A DNA stretch of 64,000 nucleotides from Nilaparvata lugens. Lineage: Eukaryota > Arthropoda > Insecta > Hemiptera > Delphacidae. The position numbers and the translations under genes were made by a program. The notes below the pieces were generated by a model that made no database searches, was not told the DNA's origin, and worked only from the letters and a program-made list of their open reading frames with translations. Below, piece by piece: positions 1 through 12,129 of the stretch. The stretch lies in contig NC_052511.1 in the NCBI RefSeq assembly GCF_014356525.2, positions 6,471,486 through 6,535,485 on the forward strand, read 5' to 3'. The number at the start of each line of letters is the position of its first letter. The first letter of the stretch is position 1.

Positions 1-717
1 ATCATTTGAAGAATAATCCAAACCATGTCAATTAATCAATATCCTTTTGATTATTCACCTCATCCAACAATTTTACAATTTGAAAAATAATTTAAGACGC
101 TAGTGAAGAAGCTCATCAACTAGCAAACCTCTAAATTGAGCTTCCGGATAATAAAAGAGTATGTGAAAACAACAATCTCAGAACATCGCTAACTTTCCAT
201 TGACTGCAAATTAAATCAAGAGCAAATAAGGTTCACATAGAGTGTTATATGCGGAAATGGGAATGTGTTACATATTGTGTGTGTGAGAGAGAAGCGAGGT
301 TTGTATCACATGTGCGGCTAGGATAGAAAAAGACAGAAGGAGAAGAGAGAAGAAGTTCTGAAATGTGTAATCTATGCGAAGTAGAGGAGGAAGGTTCAAG
401 AAAGACAGAAGGAGAAAGAGTTCTAAAAGGTACTACATATTATATGGAGTAGTGAAGGACGGATGAAGAAAGAGAAAGAAGGAGAGAAGCAGAAGGAGAA
501 AGACAGAATAGAATGAGAGAGAAAGTTCTGAAATGTATAATTTATGCGAAGTAGAGAAGGAAGGTTGAAGAAAGACAGAAGGGGAAAGAGTCCTAAAAGG
601 TACCTCATAAATACGAAGTATTAAAGGAAGGATGAAGAAGGAAAGAGGAAGAGAAGAAGGAAGAAGGAGAGGAGCAGAAGGAAAAAGACAGAATAAAATG
701 AGAGAAAGCTGAAATGT

Positions 718-720
<3 letters not shown>

Positions 721-774
<54 letters not shown>
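721..774. repeat. (AT)n microsatellite
   Basis: A pure AT run inside the GA-rich minisatellite. Confidence 0.95.
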
Positions 775-777
<3 letters not shown>

Positions 778-954
778 GTGCTAAGAAGTGAAGGAAGGTT
801 GATGAAAGACAGAAGGAGAAAGAGTTCTAAAATGTACTACATATTCGAAGTAGTGAAGAAGAAGAAGAAGAGAAGGAGAAAGAAGGAGAGAAGCAGAAGG
901 AGAAAGACAGAATAAAATGAGAGAGAGAGAGTTCTGAAATGTATCATATATATA

Positions 955-1312
955 ATTATCAAAACAATATTATTGAGGTTAAGTGGAATCAGGTAGAAAG
1001 CAATAATAGAAGAGCTGTTTTTTTTAATTTTATCATATGATTTGAATGTGAATTCGCTGTATGAAATTGTATATCACATAAATGAAATTTGAACATTAAT
1101 TATGAAAAATCTAGAAGGAAAATTGAAATTTGGGCCTCGAGGTGCACGAGATTGATATTCTTAGAATATTTGTGAAAAGTTTGGAGATCTAAATCATTCC
1201 GTTTTTCCGGTATGCAATCCACAAGTTGATATGTTTTGATGCGAACAAACGAACACACGAACAAACGAACACACGGACAAACACAACCCCTCTCTTATCA
1301 TATAGATTATGC
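955..1312. mobile_element. Unclassified repeat end with CGAACAAA array
   Basis: AT-rich sequence ends in a short tandem block at about 1249-1290 (GCGAACAAACGAACACACG repeated, then GGACAAACACAACCCC). Such blocks are common near the ends of non-autonomous insect elements. It interrupts the GA minisatellite. Confidence 0.4.
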
Positions 1313-1400
1313 TAAGTAGTGAAGGAAGGAGAAAGAGTTCTAAAGTGTACTACATAAATACGGAGTAGGGAAGGAAGGATGAAGAAAGAAAGAAGAAGAG

Positions 1401-1678
1401 ATTGTTTGGTTGAGTACATTATTTATGTAGATTACAACAATATATACTGGCTTCTACACTTATATACAATAGCTTACCATACAGAAAAATTATAGATGAA
1501 TTTACATAATATAGACTAAGAAATTATCATTGAACTGTATATGATATGAAAAAAGCAATTTGTAATAACTAAAGATAATATTGTTATGCATCTAGATAAA
1601 TTGCCGGAGCTTTGGACATATCAATGTCCATTCTTCGGAAAGAATTTCAAAATATCCTTCCCACTAACTCTCTACCCT
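1401..1678 (-). mobile_element. LINE 3' end A, copy 1
   Basis: In element orientation the 3' end reads TACATAAATAATGTACTCAA with an ATTG/CAAT-type microsatellite beyond it. The body has ATGGACATTGATATGTCC and AAAGCTCC. It lies within the GA minisatellite. Confidence 0.65.
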
Positions 1679-2269
1679 AGAGAATGAGAGAGATGGAGAG
1701 AAGGAGAAAGAGTTCTTAAGTTACCACATATGCGAAGTAGTGAAGGAAGGATGAAGAAAGATAGAAGGAGAAAAGAGAAAGAGTTTCAAAAGATGCCACA
1801 TATGTGAAGTAGAAGAGGAAGGATGAAAAGGAACAAAAGAAAAAGAGAAGAAATAGTGTTCTAAAAGGGAATCGGGTATCGAGAGTGCCTTGATAAAATC
1901 TCATGTGAAATAAATCGCCTGTCTGGGAACCATTACAAAGACATTATTGCACACTATTGTGGGTGTTGACCTCATTGAGACTGGGAATATTATTTCAGAG
2001 CACGCTTGCAAGGAAGTGTCTTCTTCAGTGGAAAAAGTAGCTTAGGTTCAAGAGCACAAATGAATGAATGAAGCACATTTCCTGTTTTTATGGACTCGAA
2101 TTCTCTTGACTCTAGAAGAAACAGAGAGTCATTAATGAAGGTTTTGAGTGTGATGTCTCTTTTATTCATTATTTTGTTCTTAACGTCGATAAAAGAGAAA
2201 AGTTCAATGTACTTACAGAGAAGTTTTTAAACAACCATTGATATATTTTTGTCAGAGTCATTCAATCTC

Positions 2270-2512
2270 AGCTGTTTGTGTAGTTGAGAAGTTGATATTG
2301 TGGTAATTATTCATATTGAATGAAAAATACTAAGAAATTGTCAAAAACCACAGATTTACTTAGAAAGACTGGTTTCGATTATTACACCATTGTCAATCTC
2401 TGATAAACTCCGTTTATCAGTTTATCAGAGATTGACAATGGTGTAATAATCGAAACCGGTCTTTCTAAGTATCAATAAATCTGTGGTTTTTGACAATTTC
2501 TTAGTCTTTTTC
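2270..2512. repeat. Palindromic Penelope-like terminal repeat
   Basis: Two opposed copies of the end sequence (CTAAGAAATTGTCAAAAACC ... TTGACAATGGTGTAATAATC) meet around 2402. They form near-perfect arms of about 85 bp with almost no spacer. The left flank, TTTGTGTAGTTGAG, also begins the copies at 39.8 and 47.97 kb. Head-to-head terminal repeats are a known arrangement in Penelope-like elements; the assignment is inferred. Confidence 0.6.
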
Positions 2513-3454
2513 TATCAATCAGCTGTTTTCCATACATGAAATCAAGCCGGTTAACAGCTGTTTGCAGAACAAATAAACATATGATTCTCATTACACCATA
2601 CTCTCCTGTAATGAAACCATATGTTTTCTTCACAGTCGAGTATGTTTCCTAGTTCCGAGATAGGAACATCAAAACTGCTACAAAAAAAACCACCTCCAGC
2701 GCTCCAGATGGAAGTTTTGTCAACTTCCACAAAATTCCTGACTCGGAATTTGTAAACTAGGTTATATATGTTTATAGAATGCATGTAGTAACTAAAACAC
2801 AAGTAGGTAATGTTTTCTATTTCTCAATTATTCTTCTTTAGATCATCTTGTCAAAAAATAGTGTACGTTACTTGAACGTGAATGTCTTTTGCAGTGCTCG
2901 AAAGAAATTCTAGTCTCGGCTAACGTCTCGACTGGAAACATCATTCTCGCCTGCAAAAGGCCCCTTACCGTCAATGTGTTGTAAGATACCATTTTCATTG
3001 ATCCAAGTTCGATAGTTTAAATTCAATTACAGTCTTCTGTTATTCTTTGTAGAACACATTGAAGTTTATTTTTCGATGCTTGTACTTCCATTTTATACAA
3101 TTATGTTAATATATTTGATCTATTCAATTCTTGTTATTCGCGATATTTTCATGTAGTGTACAACAGTAGTTAATGAACTTCTCTACAAATTCCACTTTAT
3201 CTGTAATGGTTTAGGCCTATTCATTTATTAACAGTCACAACTAATAATATTATGCAATATGATAGAAGGAACAACTGGATTTACTCATAGCTGTTTCTCT
3301 CCAGAATTCGAAATCTTTTTCAATAAATATACAACACATTTGAAGTCAAGTGACTTCAAATGAAGTTACTTGAATGTTACATTATCTGAGCTGTACTAGA
3401 GAGAAATAAAATGAAATGTTGTAACATTCTTCATTATCATTGATATTGGATGGA

Positions 3455-3835
3455 AACTTCTCCATATTTTCAAAACTACCAATTCATTAGAACAATTTTT
3501 CGGTTATTAGACCATTATCAATCTCTGGCTGTAAACGGGAAGCTTGAAAATTGAGCAGCAGAATAGTGTGGGTGAAGCCCTACGATTGGCTGTTAGCTGT
3601 TGACCAATGAAGGTTGAGCTCTGTCGTTGAAGACTCAGCCAATAACAGAGCCGAGACTAGACACATCCAAGAAGCTCAACAGAGTTCAACGTTCATTGGT
3701 CATCAGCTAATGGCCAATCATAGACTTCACCCACACTATTAATATGTTACTCAATATTCAAAATTCCCGTTTACAAGAGATTGATAATGTTGTAGCAACA
3801 GCAAAATTGTTTTGATCAGTGGTTTTAACATTAAC
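3455..3835. repeat. Degenerate palindrome with a second palindromic element at its centre
   Basis: Outer arms (3480-3530 and 3775-3835) carry diverged versions of the same end, ACCATTATCAATCTCTGG and its complement AGAGATTGATAAT. The interior 3531-3774 is a separate palindrome with GTAAACGGGAA and TTCCCGTTTAC termini. A relative of the interior lies at about 57405-57530 (TTCATTGGTTAACAGCC, GGCTTCACCCACACTAT). Confidence 0.6.
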
Positions 3836-3866
3836 AAGTCTTTTTCATTTACCACATCACCTCTTA

Positions 3867-4031
3867 AGGTGCGTACAGATTTACGCGCCGCGAACACGAG
3901 CAATTCACTTTTAATCAGCTGATGCCAAGCTTTTTATATCTGTATATTACCGTTTCTATAAAAATACAGATATAATCAGCTGATTAAAAGTGAATTGCTC
4001 ATGTTCGCGGTGCGTATGCCTATACGCACCT
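3867..4031. mobile_element. 165-bp MITE (AGGTGCGTAC ends), copy 1
   Basis: A near-complete palindrome opens AGGTGCGTACAGA and closes TATACGCACCT. TTA is duplicated at 3864-3866 and 4032-4034. The arms contain CAATTCACTTTTAATCAGCT and its complement. A 3-bp TTA/TAA duplication fits PIF/Harbinger-type transposition; superfamily assignment is inference. No coding capacity. Confidence 0.8.
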
Positions 4032-4590
4032 TTACCTTCACAACAGCATAGAAAGTTGTCATTGATAATGTACTTTCTTCCAGACGAGACATGACAATAA
4101 TGTACAGCACGATATTGAACCGTCATACCCTTTCCTATCAAGTTCCGCATTAATTTTGTCTATAGTATTTAACATCGCGCAAAAACTCACTCTAAACATT
4201 CAAACGATCATGGAGGTGATAAATATTTATGAACACAGCCCACCAGCCCACATCAATTAAAAAGAATGCGTTCAATGAATGCCAAGGTTCAAGTACAGTT
4301 CAAGTACTACAATATCTTTCTATCTCTTCCTATTTGTACTACTATCTCGTTCATTCTCCTCCTATTCTTACTACAATCTCATTCCATCTCCTTCTACTAC
4401 GGTACTCTCTTCGTGTAATTCGTTCAATGCTTTGTCTGTCTTCCCTATTTATTCGAAGCACCTTTCTCTTTCATCACAAATACACTGTTAAATCATGAAT
4501 ACTCGTCACTGATGAATATTCAATGACGTTTGAGAATGTTGTCAACTGCTAATTTCCATATTCGATCGGTTTACAATCAAGCATTTTATT

Positions 4591-4803
4591 CCAACTTAAC
4601 AATTAAACTGATTCAAGATTCACAGGTGAAGATTCTCCATAGAATTTTTTCAATTATTTTATTCCAACTTAACAATTATACTGATTCAAGATTCACAGGT
4701 GAAGATTCTCCATAGAATTTTTTCAATTATTTTATTCCAACTTAACAATTATACTGATTCAAGATTCACAGGTGAAGATTCTTCATAGAATTTTTTCAAT
4801 TAA
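4591..4803. repeat. 73-bp tandem repeat, three units
   Basis: The unit contains CCAACTTAACAATTA, TTCAAGATTCACAGGTGAAG and ATAGAATTTTTTCAATTA. The units are nearly identical, so the array is recent. Confidence 0.85.
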
Positions 4804-5223
4804 AATAAATACTATCGTATTGAATTTTCTGCCCTCCTTGAACTGTTTATAGAAAACTCAATTAATGTATCGAATCTTCACTTTAAAAATGTGAATCACA
4901 GTGAGTAGGCGGGTCGCCGCCAACTTGTCTCCCCGACAACTAGTTTTAGGCCTACAACTGTGTTAACTTCCATAGTTCCATGTTTGTATTCTGAGATCAT
5001 AGATGTATATAAGATTTAAAAAACATGTGCAGAAAATTGATGTAAACAGTATCAAAAATTTCAGACACTCAGAAATTACAGTTTTTTCAATAAAATATCT
5101 TCTTCCTTCATTGAAGGTTTGGGCTCCGGCTCAGAACCACAACAGTATCGATTAAATCTATTACATTTTACAGTGAATCTGGAATAAAAATTCAATTTTT
5201 TCAGCATTACATATTTTATATGA

Positions 5224-5487
5224 AGGTGCGTACAGACTTTCGCTCTGCTCCGCGGTCGAACGTCACTCGAGCAGATCGATTGATGATCGACCGGGGAGCA
5301 AGAGTGGAACGTGAGAAGAGCTAGCATCTCCCGTAACGTTCATGATCGGAGCGATTGCGGAGCAATTGTAGAGCATGCGTGGAGCGATTGCGGAGCGAGT
5401 GCGGAGCGTGCGTGGAGTGATTACGGAGCGAGTGCAGAGCGTGCGCGAGTGAGAGCAGGTTGGAGGCGCATATATCTGTACGCACCT
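5224..5487. mobile_element. 264-bp GC-rich MITE sharing AGGTGCGTAC ends
   Basis: The termini AGGTGCGTACAGAC and TCTGTACGCACCT match the 165-bp family, but the interior is different. It is GC-rich, with several short repeats of GGAGCGATTGCGGAG-like sequence (5350-5450) and GCAGATCGATTGATGATCG. The flanks are TGA and TTA, a probably mutated duplication. Confidence 0.75.
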
Positions 5488-5756
5488 TTAAATTGCATAT
5501 TTTATTACAATAGAATATATTACCTCAAAATACGGTGAATGGAATGTAGGGTGGTGAATCATTTGTGACTGATAGAATATATATTTCGAGATATCCCTAT
5601 CCATAGAATAACCAATCTATATTTCCCTTCAGCCTACGTGTTTAGGGAATTTCGTAAAGACGTTAATACTTGAGGCCCTGTGAGGCTCTCCTCTCCCAAA
5701 TGTTGACTCAGAACGATCTCACTAACCGATAAACATTTGTGAAGGAAAGCAGTGCC

Positions 5757-5870
5757 GGTGTGAATCGGGCTTGCTCGTAACTCAGCATGTGTTGGTGTGA
5801 ATCAGACTTACTTGTAACTCAACATGTGTTTGTGTGAATCGGACTTGCCCGTAACTCAACATATGTGACA
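5757..5870. repeat. 37-bp tandem repeat, three units
   Basis: The unit GGTGTGAATCGGACTTGC / TCGTAACTCAGCATGTGTT is repeated three times with a few substitutions. Confidence 0.8.
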
Positions 5871-6316
5871 TGAGTTATCGGCTGAGCCAAATTGAATCGT
5901 AATCGTTGCATGGCATGCTGCAATTCCAATCTCAATGGATCAGGCAAGATACATTAATAATGGATCAGGCACCTAGATGTACTGCAACGCTAGATGTACT
6001 GCGCCAGGCCAATATACACTCGCTGGTCCGTTTATGTAGCGGGCGGTACTTAGTTACTTTGAGGTCACATATCATTTCAGAATGCAGCACGATAATCGAT
6101 ACCGAAATAAATCCTGTCAAATTGGATGCATTCTGTGACAACTCTGACTAGGTATTGGAAAAGTGATCAGACGTTGTAGGGGAAATTATCAGATATACCT
6201 GAAGAGATGATTGATGTATCTCTTGCTCTCACGATATATGATCGTTTTATGACCTTTTCCTTCTATCACGAATGAATGAGAACAGCTGGATATTGTCAAA
6301 ACCACAACTTTATTCA

Positions 6317-6896
6317 CTAGTAGTTCTGTGAACAGTAGACCTCATGCAGTATTCTCATCCACAAGTACCTGATTGAAACTATAGACCTTATGGAAATACA
6401 GCAATAAGGTGCGTACAGATTTACGCGCCGCGAACATGTGCAATTCACTTTTAATCAGCTGATGCCAAGCTTTTTATATATGTATCTTACCGTTTCCGTA
6501 AAAATACAGATATAGTCAGCTGATTGAAAGTGAATTGCTCATGTTTGCGGCGCGTATATCTGTACGCACCTATAGACTGGCTTCTCCATAATCACTTGTC
6601 AGCTGATTTATGATGAATAATTCTATAGTCTGATTTTTACTCCAATATTGGCGTAAGAAGGAGGCTCCTTTTTCCTTTTATATTATCCTTAAAATGCAAA
6701 ATTCCAAAAACCTTGCACGTCGACGCGAAATTAAAAAAGGAACATACCTGTCAAATTCCATGAAAATCTATTACCGCGTTTCGCCGTAAATGGGCAACAT
6801 ATAAACATTGAAACATTTAAACATCTAAACATTAAGAGAAATGCCAAACCGTCAACTTGAATCTTAGACCTCACTTCGCTCGGTCAAATAACACAA
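6317..6896 (-). mobile_element. Helitron-like repeat C, copy 1
   Basis: The family opens (minus strand) TGACCGAGCGAAGTGAGG and ends TCACAGAACTACTAG followed by T. The body contains GTCAAATTTCATGAAAATC, GTCGACG and AAAAGGAGCCTCCTTC. It has no coding sequence and no terminal inverted repeats. This copy is interrupted by the MITE at 6407-6571. Confidence 0.65.
6407..6571. mobile_element. 165-bp MITE, copy 2, nested in a Helitron-like repeat
   Basis: It has the same termini and length as copy 1. It splits the sequence that reads GCAATAGACTGG in other copies of the host repeat, leaving ATA at 6404-6406 and 6572-6574. The nesting shows it inserted after the host element at 6317-6896. Confidence 0.85.
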
Positions 6897-7040
6897 TTTT
6901 AGTTACTTGTTTATTTTGTTAAATCATTATTATTATTATCCAGTACAGTTCGTTTTCTATGGTAGTTTTAACTCTGTCTCATCGCAGTTTTGACAATATC
7001 AAGTTGTTTTCATTGAGGTTGATGTTTGAGATTGAGTGGT

Positions 7041-7330
7041 TGATTGATTGATTGATTGCGTACTTTATTTATGTAGATTACAATATATACTGGCTTATAC
7101 ACTTATATACAATAGCTTACAATACAGCAAAATTATAGATGAATTTACATAATATAGACTAAGAAAATAATTATTGAACTGTATATGATATGAAAAAGCA
7201 ATTTGTAATATAATAACTATAGATAATAATCATATTGTTATGCATCTACATAAATTGGCGGAGCTTTGGACATTTCAATGTCCATTCTTCGGAAAAAATA
7301 TTTAAAAATATCCCCACTAACTCTCTACCA
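7041..7330 (-). mobile_element. LINE 3' end A, copy 2
   Basis: The left edge is (TGAT)n at 7041-7058, the reverse complement of an (ATCA)n tail. The body is as in copy 1. It ends in CCCCACTAACTCTCTACC. Confidence 0.7.
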
Positions 7331-8286
7331 AAAGTGGTAGAGAGGACTAGAAAGTCCTCACTTCGCCTAATAGAGAATTTTTTCATTCAATTCCAGTTTC
7401 GATATCTACGACAATACATCCCAAAATCCCACAATATCCCACTTCAAAAAATTAAGGAGAGTTTTTATTTCAGTATTGATGAATATTGTCGTGTTGCATT
7501 CTAACATGATTAACTGCCTCTTTAGATCTCCAACTACGGAGAAAATTACTTCTACTCGTCATTCGCGACTCCCTCACTACAGTTTACTTTATTGCCATCA
7601 AATTCCGATCCATTCAGTATCATTGAATATACTATATTAGTATCAAAATCTTGAATTTTTAACCAGTAATCATAAGCTTTTTGATCATGGTTTGGTTGAT
7701 TCACAAAAAACATCCTAATCGAATATACAGTTCAGTAGAACTAAACAGTCAGTAGAGATCAGCGATCATAAGAGGTGGAAGTCATAAAATTGAACCAATA
7801 AAACTAATCTATTCAGTTGAACACTTGAACCATAAAATCTATCTACAGTAGTTTATCGATCACACAATAGGACTCAGATAGCGTCACAGATGACAAAAAT
7901 ATTGCATGAAGTTTACAACCATCTTTTCAGACCTACAAGAATATGAGTGGAGAGAGATGGAGTTATGAGCAAGACATGAACTGGAAAGAGATGAAGTAAT
8001 GATAAGAGATATGTATTGGAGAGAGATGGACCAACAACCAAGTGATGAGCTAAAGAGAGATGAAGTAATGATAAGAGATGCATTGAAGAGAGATGGATCA
8101 ATGAGCAAGACATGAACTGGAGAGAGATGAAGTAGTGATAAGTGATATGTTTTGAAGAGAGATGGATCAACAAGCAAGAGAGCTGAAGAGAGATGAGCCT
8201 ATGATCAAGAGATGCATTGAAGAGAGATGAGCCCTATGATCAAGAGATGCATTGAAGAGAGATGAGCCTATTATCAAGAGATGCAA

Positions 8287-8913
8287 AAAGATCACTCCTC
8301 TACATACTTCCTAAATTATTTAATGAATTGCCTCTGAATATTCGAGATTATTCAAAAAGCGATGTTCTTAGCTATGTAATAAATAACAATAACCTCATAT
8401 AAAGAAACAGCTAGCAGAGATTTTGCTGGTGCATTAATTTTATTGAATCACTGCCGCCAGTCACAGCGACCACTTATAATTATTTCTTGAAATTTAACTT
8501 TCATTTCTAAATTTTTTTCCCCCATGTATGTTTATTATAATTTTGTTTTCATGAATAGTGAATACTCATTTTTCATGATTTATGATTTGATTTGATTGAT
8601 ATTTTTCTTCTACTTGAGTAGTTTATCGAATTTCTTTTCTTAAATTTTATTATTCTAGATCCTAGATAAGTTTACCTTCCTCACCACGATCCTTCCTTTA
8701 CATCGTCTTCTTACTTCCCAACTTCCCTTTGCATGCAAAAAATTTTTTTTCTCTTCCTCTTATCAAATTTGTTAATTTTGTTTCTTTGTAATGTACGATT
8801 CTATAATTTACCATGTATACTTATATGGGCACCTACTGAAAAACCTTCGGGTTTAGTGGGACCTCCAATGTAAATATTTTGTTCAATAAAACTTGATTGA
8901 CTGATTGATGCAT
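8287..8913 (+). mobile_element. 5'-truncated LINE (CR1/Jockey-like) inside a minisatellite
   Basis: The RT tail (8289-8402) is followed by about 480 bp of AT-rich 3' UTR containing ACCTTCGGGTTTAGTGGGACC. It ends in AATAAAACTTGATTGACTGATTG, read here as an AATAAA signal followed by a TTGA-type microsatellite tail. The flanking minisatellite motif GATGCA occurs on both sides and may be a short target-site duplication, although the same motif is part of the minisatellite. Confidence 0.7.
8289..8402 (+). pseudogene. C-terminal end of a non-LTR retrotransposon reverse transcriptase
   Basis: An open frame of 37 codons ends in TAA. It carries the motif LPKLFNELPLNIRDYSK, which resembles the extreme C-terminus of CR1/Jockey-type LINE polyproteins (a 'LFNxLPxxIR' pattern). 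The rest of the ORF is missing, as expected for a 5'-truncated insertion. It belongs to the LINE fragment that continues to about 8913. Confidence 0.65.
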
Positions 8914-9180
8914 TGAAAGAGATTAACCTATTGGCAAGAGATTAATTGAAGAGGGATGGACCAACAAGCGAGAGATGAGCTGAAGAGAAATAAGCCTATG
9001 ATCAAGAGATGCATTGAAAAGAGATGTACCTATGAGCAAGAGATGCATTGAAGAGAGATGAAGCATTGAGCAAGACATGAGCTGTGGAGAGATGAGCCTA
9101 TGATCAAGAGATGAATTGAAGAGAGACGTACCTATGAGCAAGAGATGCACAGAAAGGAGATGAACCAATGACAAAGATAT

Positions 9181-10300
9181 GAACTCAAAAAAGATGAACG
9201 AATCATTCAGCAGCCAGGAAGCTTACACACATTTCGCCAGCGCTGGAATTCTATCAAATTCGTCCAGGATGGAAAACGAACGAACGGACATCGTCGAATT
9301 TCGCAGGAGTAGGAATCAGAAAGAAATACCAACAAGTGATCTGCTTGCTTCTGCCAATTGACCCCGTTCTCCTGGATGAATCCCACCCAATTTCATCTTC
9401 TGCTTCTTCTCCACTCACCGTTTCCGGAATTCCAATTTTGCTCTCGACTCACGAGAATAAACTACTTGTGGGGTGATGACATTGAGGAGGTGATGCTCAG
9501 GGAGGAGGATGCGGAGGAGGAGGGGTCTGTCGACACACAATACTGTTTTGGCCCCCCCCCCCCCTGGATGGACAGAGACTGGCCTTGCACTACTGTCGAA
9601 ACCTGACGGCGGAAAATCAAGAAGGATAGTGAATACCTTTATACTATCCCTATCCTTGGGCGGAAACAAGTCAACAAGTCACGAACGTCTGTCGCTCTCA
9701 ATGAAATTCCGAGCTGCATCCAAACAACAACAGTGTGATGTTTACGGTAGTTGATTGATCTAGAACTCGTCTCCTACAAGAATCTTCTGGGATAATTGCA
9801 AATTGATTCCAGTTTTTTGGAAAAACTCATCTGTGGAAATAGGCTAGTGGGCCGATTAGTTTGGAGTTTTGTTACAGTGTCATTGTAAAATTGAATTGTG
9901 GAAGACTACTGTCTGATATTCATTCCTGGTTTGAAATATAATTATGAATATGTTTTTGTAATATTGTACATGATCTTAATGACAATGTCAAGCTCAATCA
10001 ACGAGATTGACAATAGATTTATTAGAAGGTTTTTGAAAAAATATCAATGTGTAATAATTTTGATATGCTGGTTAAGATTGGGTGGACTTCTAGTCCCTCC
10101 TGGTTTCTAGAACACTTATTACATGAAATCTATCCCAAATCTATAGTTTCAATGTTCCTAGAGAATTGCCTTAGTATTTTACAGAGTTTCAGGCTTGAAA
10201 TGACCTATACTATAGTAATAATAATAATGATATATCGTGTGACCTGGCTGGCTCAGGTCTGGTGTCAGAGTTTTCAGGTCGCAACTGATCAATTTCAGGG
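9181..10300. other. Single-copy-looking stretch without a recognised gene
   Basis: No match to the repeat families in this window. 9200-9760 is GC-richer and has overlapping short frames on both strands (for example 9358-9606 plus and 9415-9669 minus), none with a recognisable domain. A C-run lies at about 9550-9564. It could hold a non-coding exon, but nothing demonstrates it. Confidence 0.4.
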
Positions 10301-10324
10301 CCTCTGACATGACCTAACGAATGC

Positions 10325-10390
10325 TTTTCAGGCAGCCGGGACCGACGGATTAACGTGTCCATCCGAATCACGGGAGTGGCCCGAGATAAA
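10325..10390 (-). mobile_element. SINE body fragment
   Basis: CAGCCGGGACCGACGGATTA and CACGGGAGTG match the SINE body in minus orientation. The remainder is lost or too diverged. Another small 3' fragment (CCACCAACAAAAGTTCATAC) lies at about 44245-44275. Confidence 0.5.
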
Positions 10391-10408
10391 CAACATAAAT
10401 ACTATATA

Positions 10409-11168
10409 CTATAGTGAGCTCCACGTTATAATGACAGTGTTTGATTAACGATTGTATTGGTATCCTTGTCTATCATTCAACAAAGCGGATAACGCTCTCT
10501 CTTTCTCGCTTTGATCTGTTGCCAGATAGTTTTTAACAATGTAGAAATATAATTAATTGACAACATAATCTTGATTATGGAAATCCATTTTGAAATCATT
10601 GAAAAATACAATTTCTTGCTTGATAAAATGTAATTGATAATTTTAATCGAGAATAAACAGTTAATACATAGAGTATTAACTATAATACATATGTATTACC
10701 ATAGAGTAACAATAACGTAAGACTTATGCTATTTCACAGATGGAATTAGATAGAGAATGCATATTTATTCAAATGCTAATTAATACATAATTATTATTTT
10801 ACGAAAATCCTGAATAAATGCTGTAAATCACCTCGAAGACTTCTGCCACTGCAAATACTTCGAGGACTTCGAATACTGATACTGCGAAGACTTCCCGGGC
10901 TGGCAACTTATTTTTGGATAGTAGTTCTCATCGAATTTCCATCTAGCTGTTAACCCTGTTGTCAATGTCTGCAGTATCAGAAGTCTTCAGGGTGATTTGC
11001 AGCATTTATTTAGGATTTTCGTTAAATAATAATTACTTATGCTATTGTTTATCTATGATATTACATCAATAAACCGGTATCAGTTACCCTCTATAGAAGG
11101 CATTGACAAGACAGAGGATTGGCAACGTTGTTCTTCTATCTTTCTCCACAAAGTAGACTTCACTATAA
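10409..11168. mobile_element. Element I (TATAGTGAGGTCCACG ends), copy 1
   Basis: The left end TATAGTGAGCTCCACGTTAT and the degenerate right end AAAGTAGACTTCACTATA bound about 760 bp. Nested inside is a palindrome at 10788-11034 (ATTTTACGAAAATCCTGAAT and complement). Fragments of the left end occur at 23384, 37341, 41920, 46410 (inverted) and 57533. Confidence 0.55.
10788..11034. repeat. Palindrome J nested in element I
   Basis: The arms meet near 10910. The right arm carries GAATTTCCATCTAGCTG and GCAGTATCAGAAGTCTTC. Single arms recur at about 20886-21000, 48768-48870 and 48915-48995. Confidence 0.6.
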
Positions 11169-11264
11169 GGCATAATTATGTGTGGAGCATTTACATTTTC
11201 AAATACCATTAAGGCCTGAATTAATAAGGCAATAATTTAATTATCAATATTGGAACAGTATGAT

Positions 11265-11669
11265 TGACCGAACGAAGTGAGGTCTAGGATTCAAGTCGAC
11301 GGTTTGACATTTCTCTTGATGTTTGAATGTTTATATGCTTATATTGCGCATTTACGGCGAAACGCAGTAATAGATTTTCATGAAATTTGACAGGTATGTT
11401 CCTTTTTTAATTGTGCGTCGACGTATATACAAGGTTTTTGGAAATTTTACTTTCCAACGATAATATCAAAGGAAAAAGGAGCCTCCTTCATACGCCAATT
11501 TCAGAGTAAAAATCAGTCTAGAATTATTCATTATAAATCAGCTGACAAGTGATTACACAGATGTGTGGAGAAGCCAGTCTATTGCTTTATTTCCATAAGG
11601 TCCATGGTTTCAATCCGGTACTTGTGGATGAGAATACTGCGTGAGGTCTACTGTTCACAGAACTACTAG
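11265..11669 (+). mobile_element. Helitron-like repeat C, copy 2
   Basis: A full-length copy of about 405 bp in plus orientation, from TGACCGAACGAAGTGAGG to CAGAACTACTAG. It is flanked by similar TTATCAATAYTGGAACAGTA sequences (11241 and 11670), which may be pre-existing host repeats rather than a target duplication. Confidence 0.7.
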
Positions 11670-12129
11670 TTATCAATACTGGAACAGTATAATATCCTAC
11701 TGGAACTTATAGAATAATATCCTTATCTCTTCCAAGTTTCATCATATGAACAACCATATTATACTCTCAACCAATCCATCACCACCTTTTCAAAACACCA
11801 CCACAAGTCGTTCCAAAATCGTTATTCAAATTCACCAGATGTTCGGAATATGATTACCACAGCCATCAGAATAGCAAACTTGAGTTGATGCTGTCTAGAG
11901 GCGGAAAGGCCATTGAATGAAAATGGATCCATCCATTTCCGAAACCCTGGAGCCCCTTGTATCTCTTTGAAACACACACTATCTCCCAAGTTCCACAACA
12001 GGTGGGGTGAGATGACAGGGGGTCTCAACTTTCTGCCCTAGATAAAATTCATTGAAAGCTTTCTTCACGCTGTTGAAAAAGGTTTAATGCAGTCAGGCTC
12101 CGATCCTTCAGCATTATCTCTGGCTTGAG

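Larger units (their letters stand above)
327..1870. repeat. GA-rich minisatellite with interruptions
   Basis: Units of roughly 65-110 bp contain GAAGTAGTGAAGGAAGG and AAGGAGAAAGAGTTCTAAAA. The GTTCTAAAA landmark occurs about a dozen times between 354 and 1857. The array is broken by an (AT)n run (721-774), a repeat fragment at about 955-1310 and a LINE tail at 1401-1678. Frames on the minus strand are low-complexity artefacts. Confidence 0.8.
7930..9180. repeat. Minisatellite (GAGAGATGAGCC type), split by a LINE
   Basis: Units of about 34-36 bp such as ATGAGCCTATGATCAAGAG and ATGCATTGAAGAGAG fill 7930-8290 and 8905-9180. The LINE fragment 8287-8913 separates the halves. Open frames on the minus strand reflect the repeat and are not genes. 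Confidence 0.8.

Noticed and set aside
5311..5538. 75-codon frame rich in Ala, Glu, Arg and Ser
   Set aside because: Produced by internal repeats of a GC-rich MITE.
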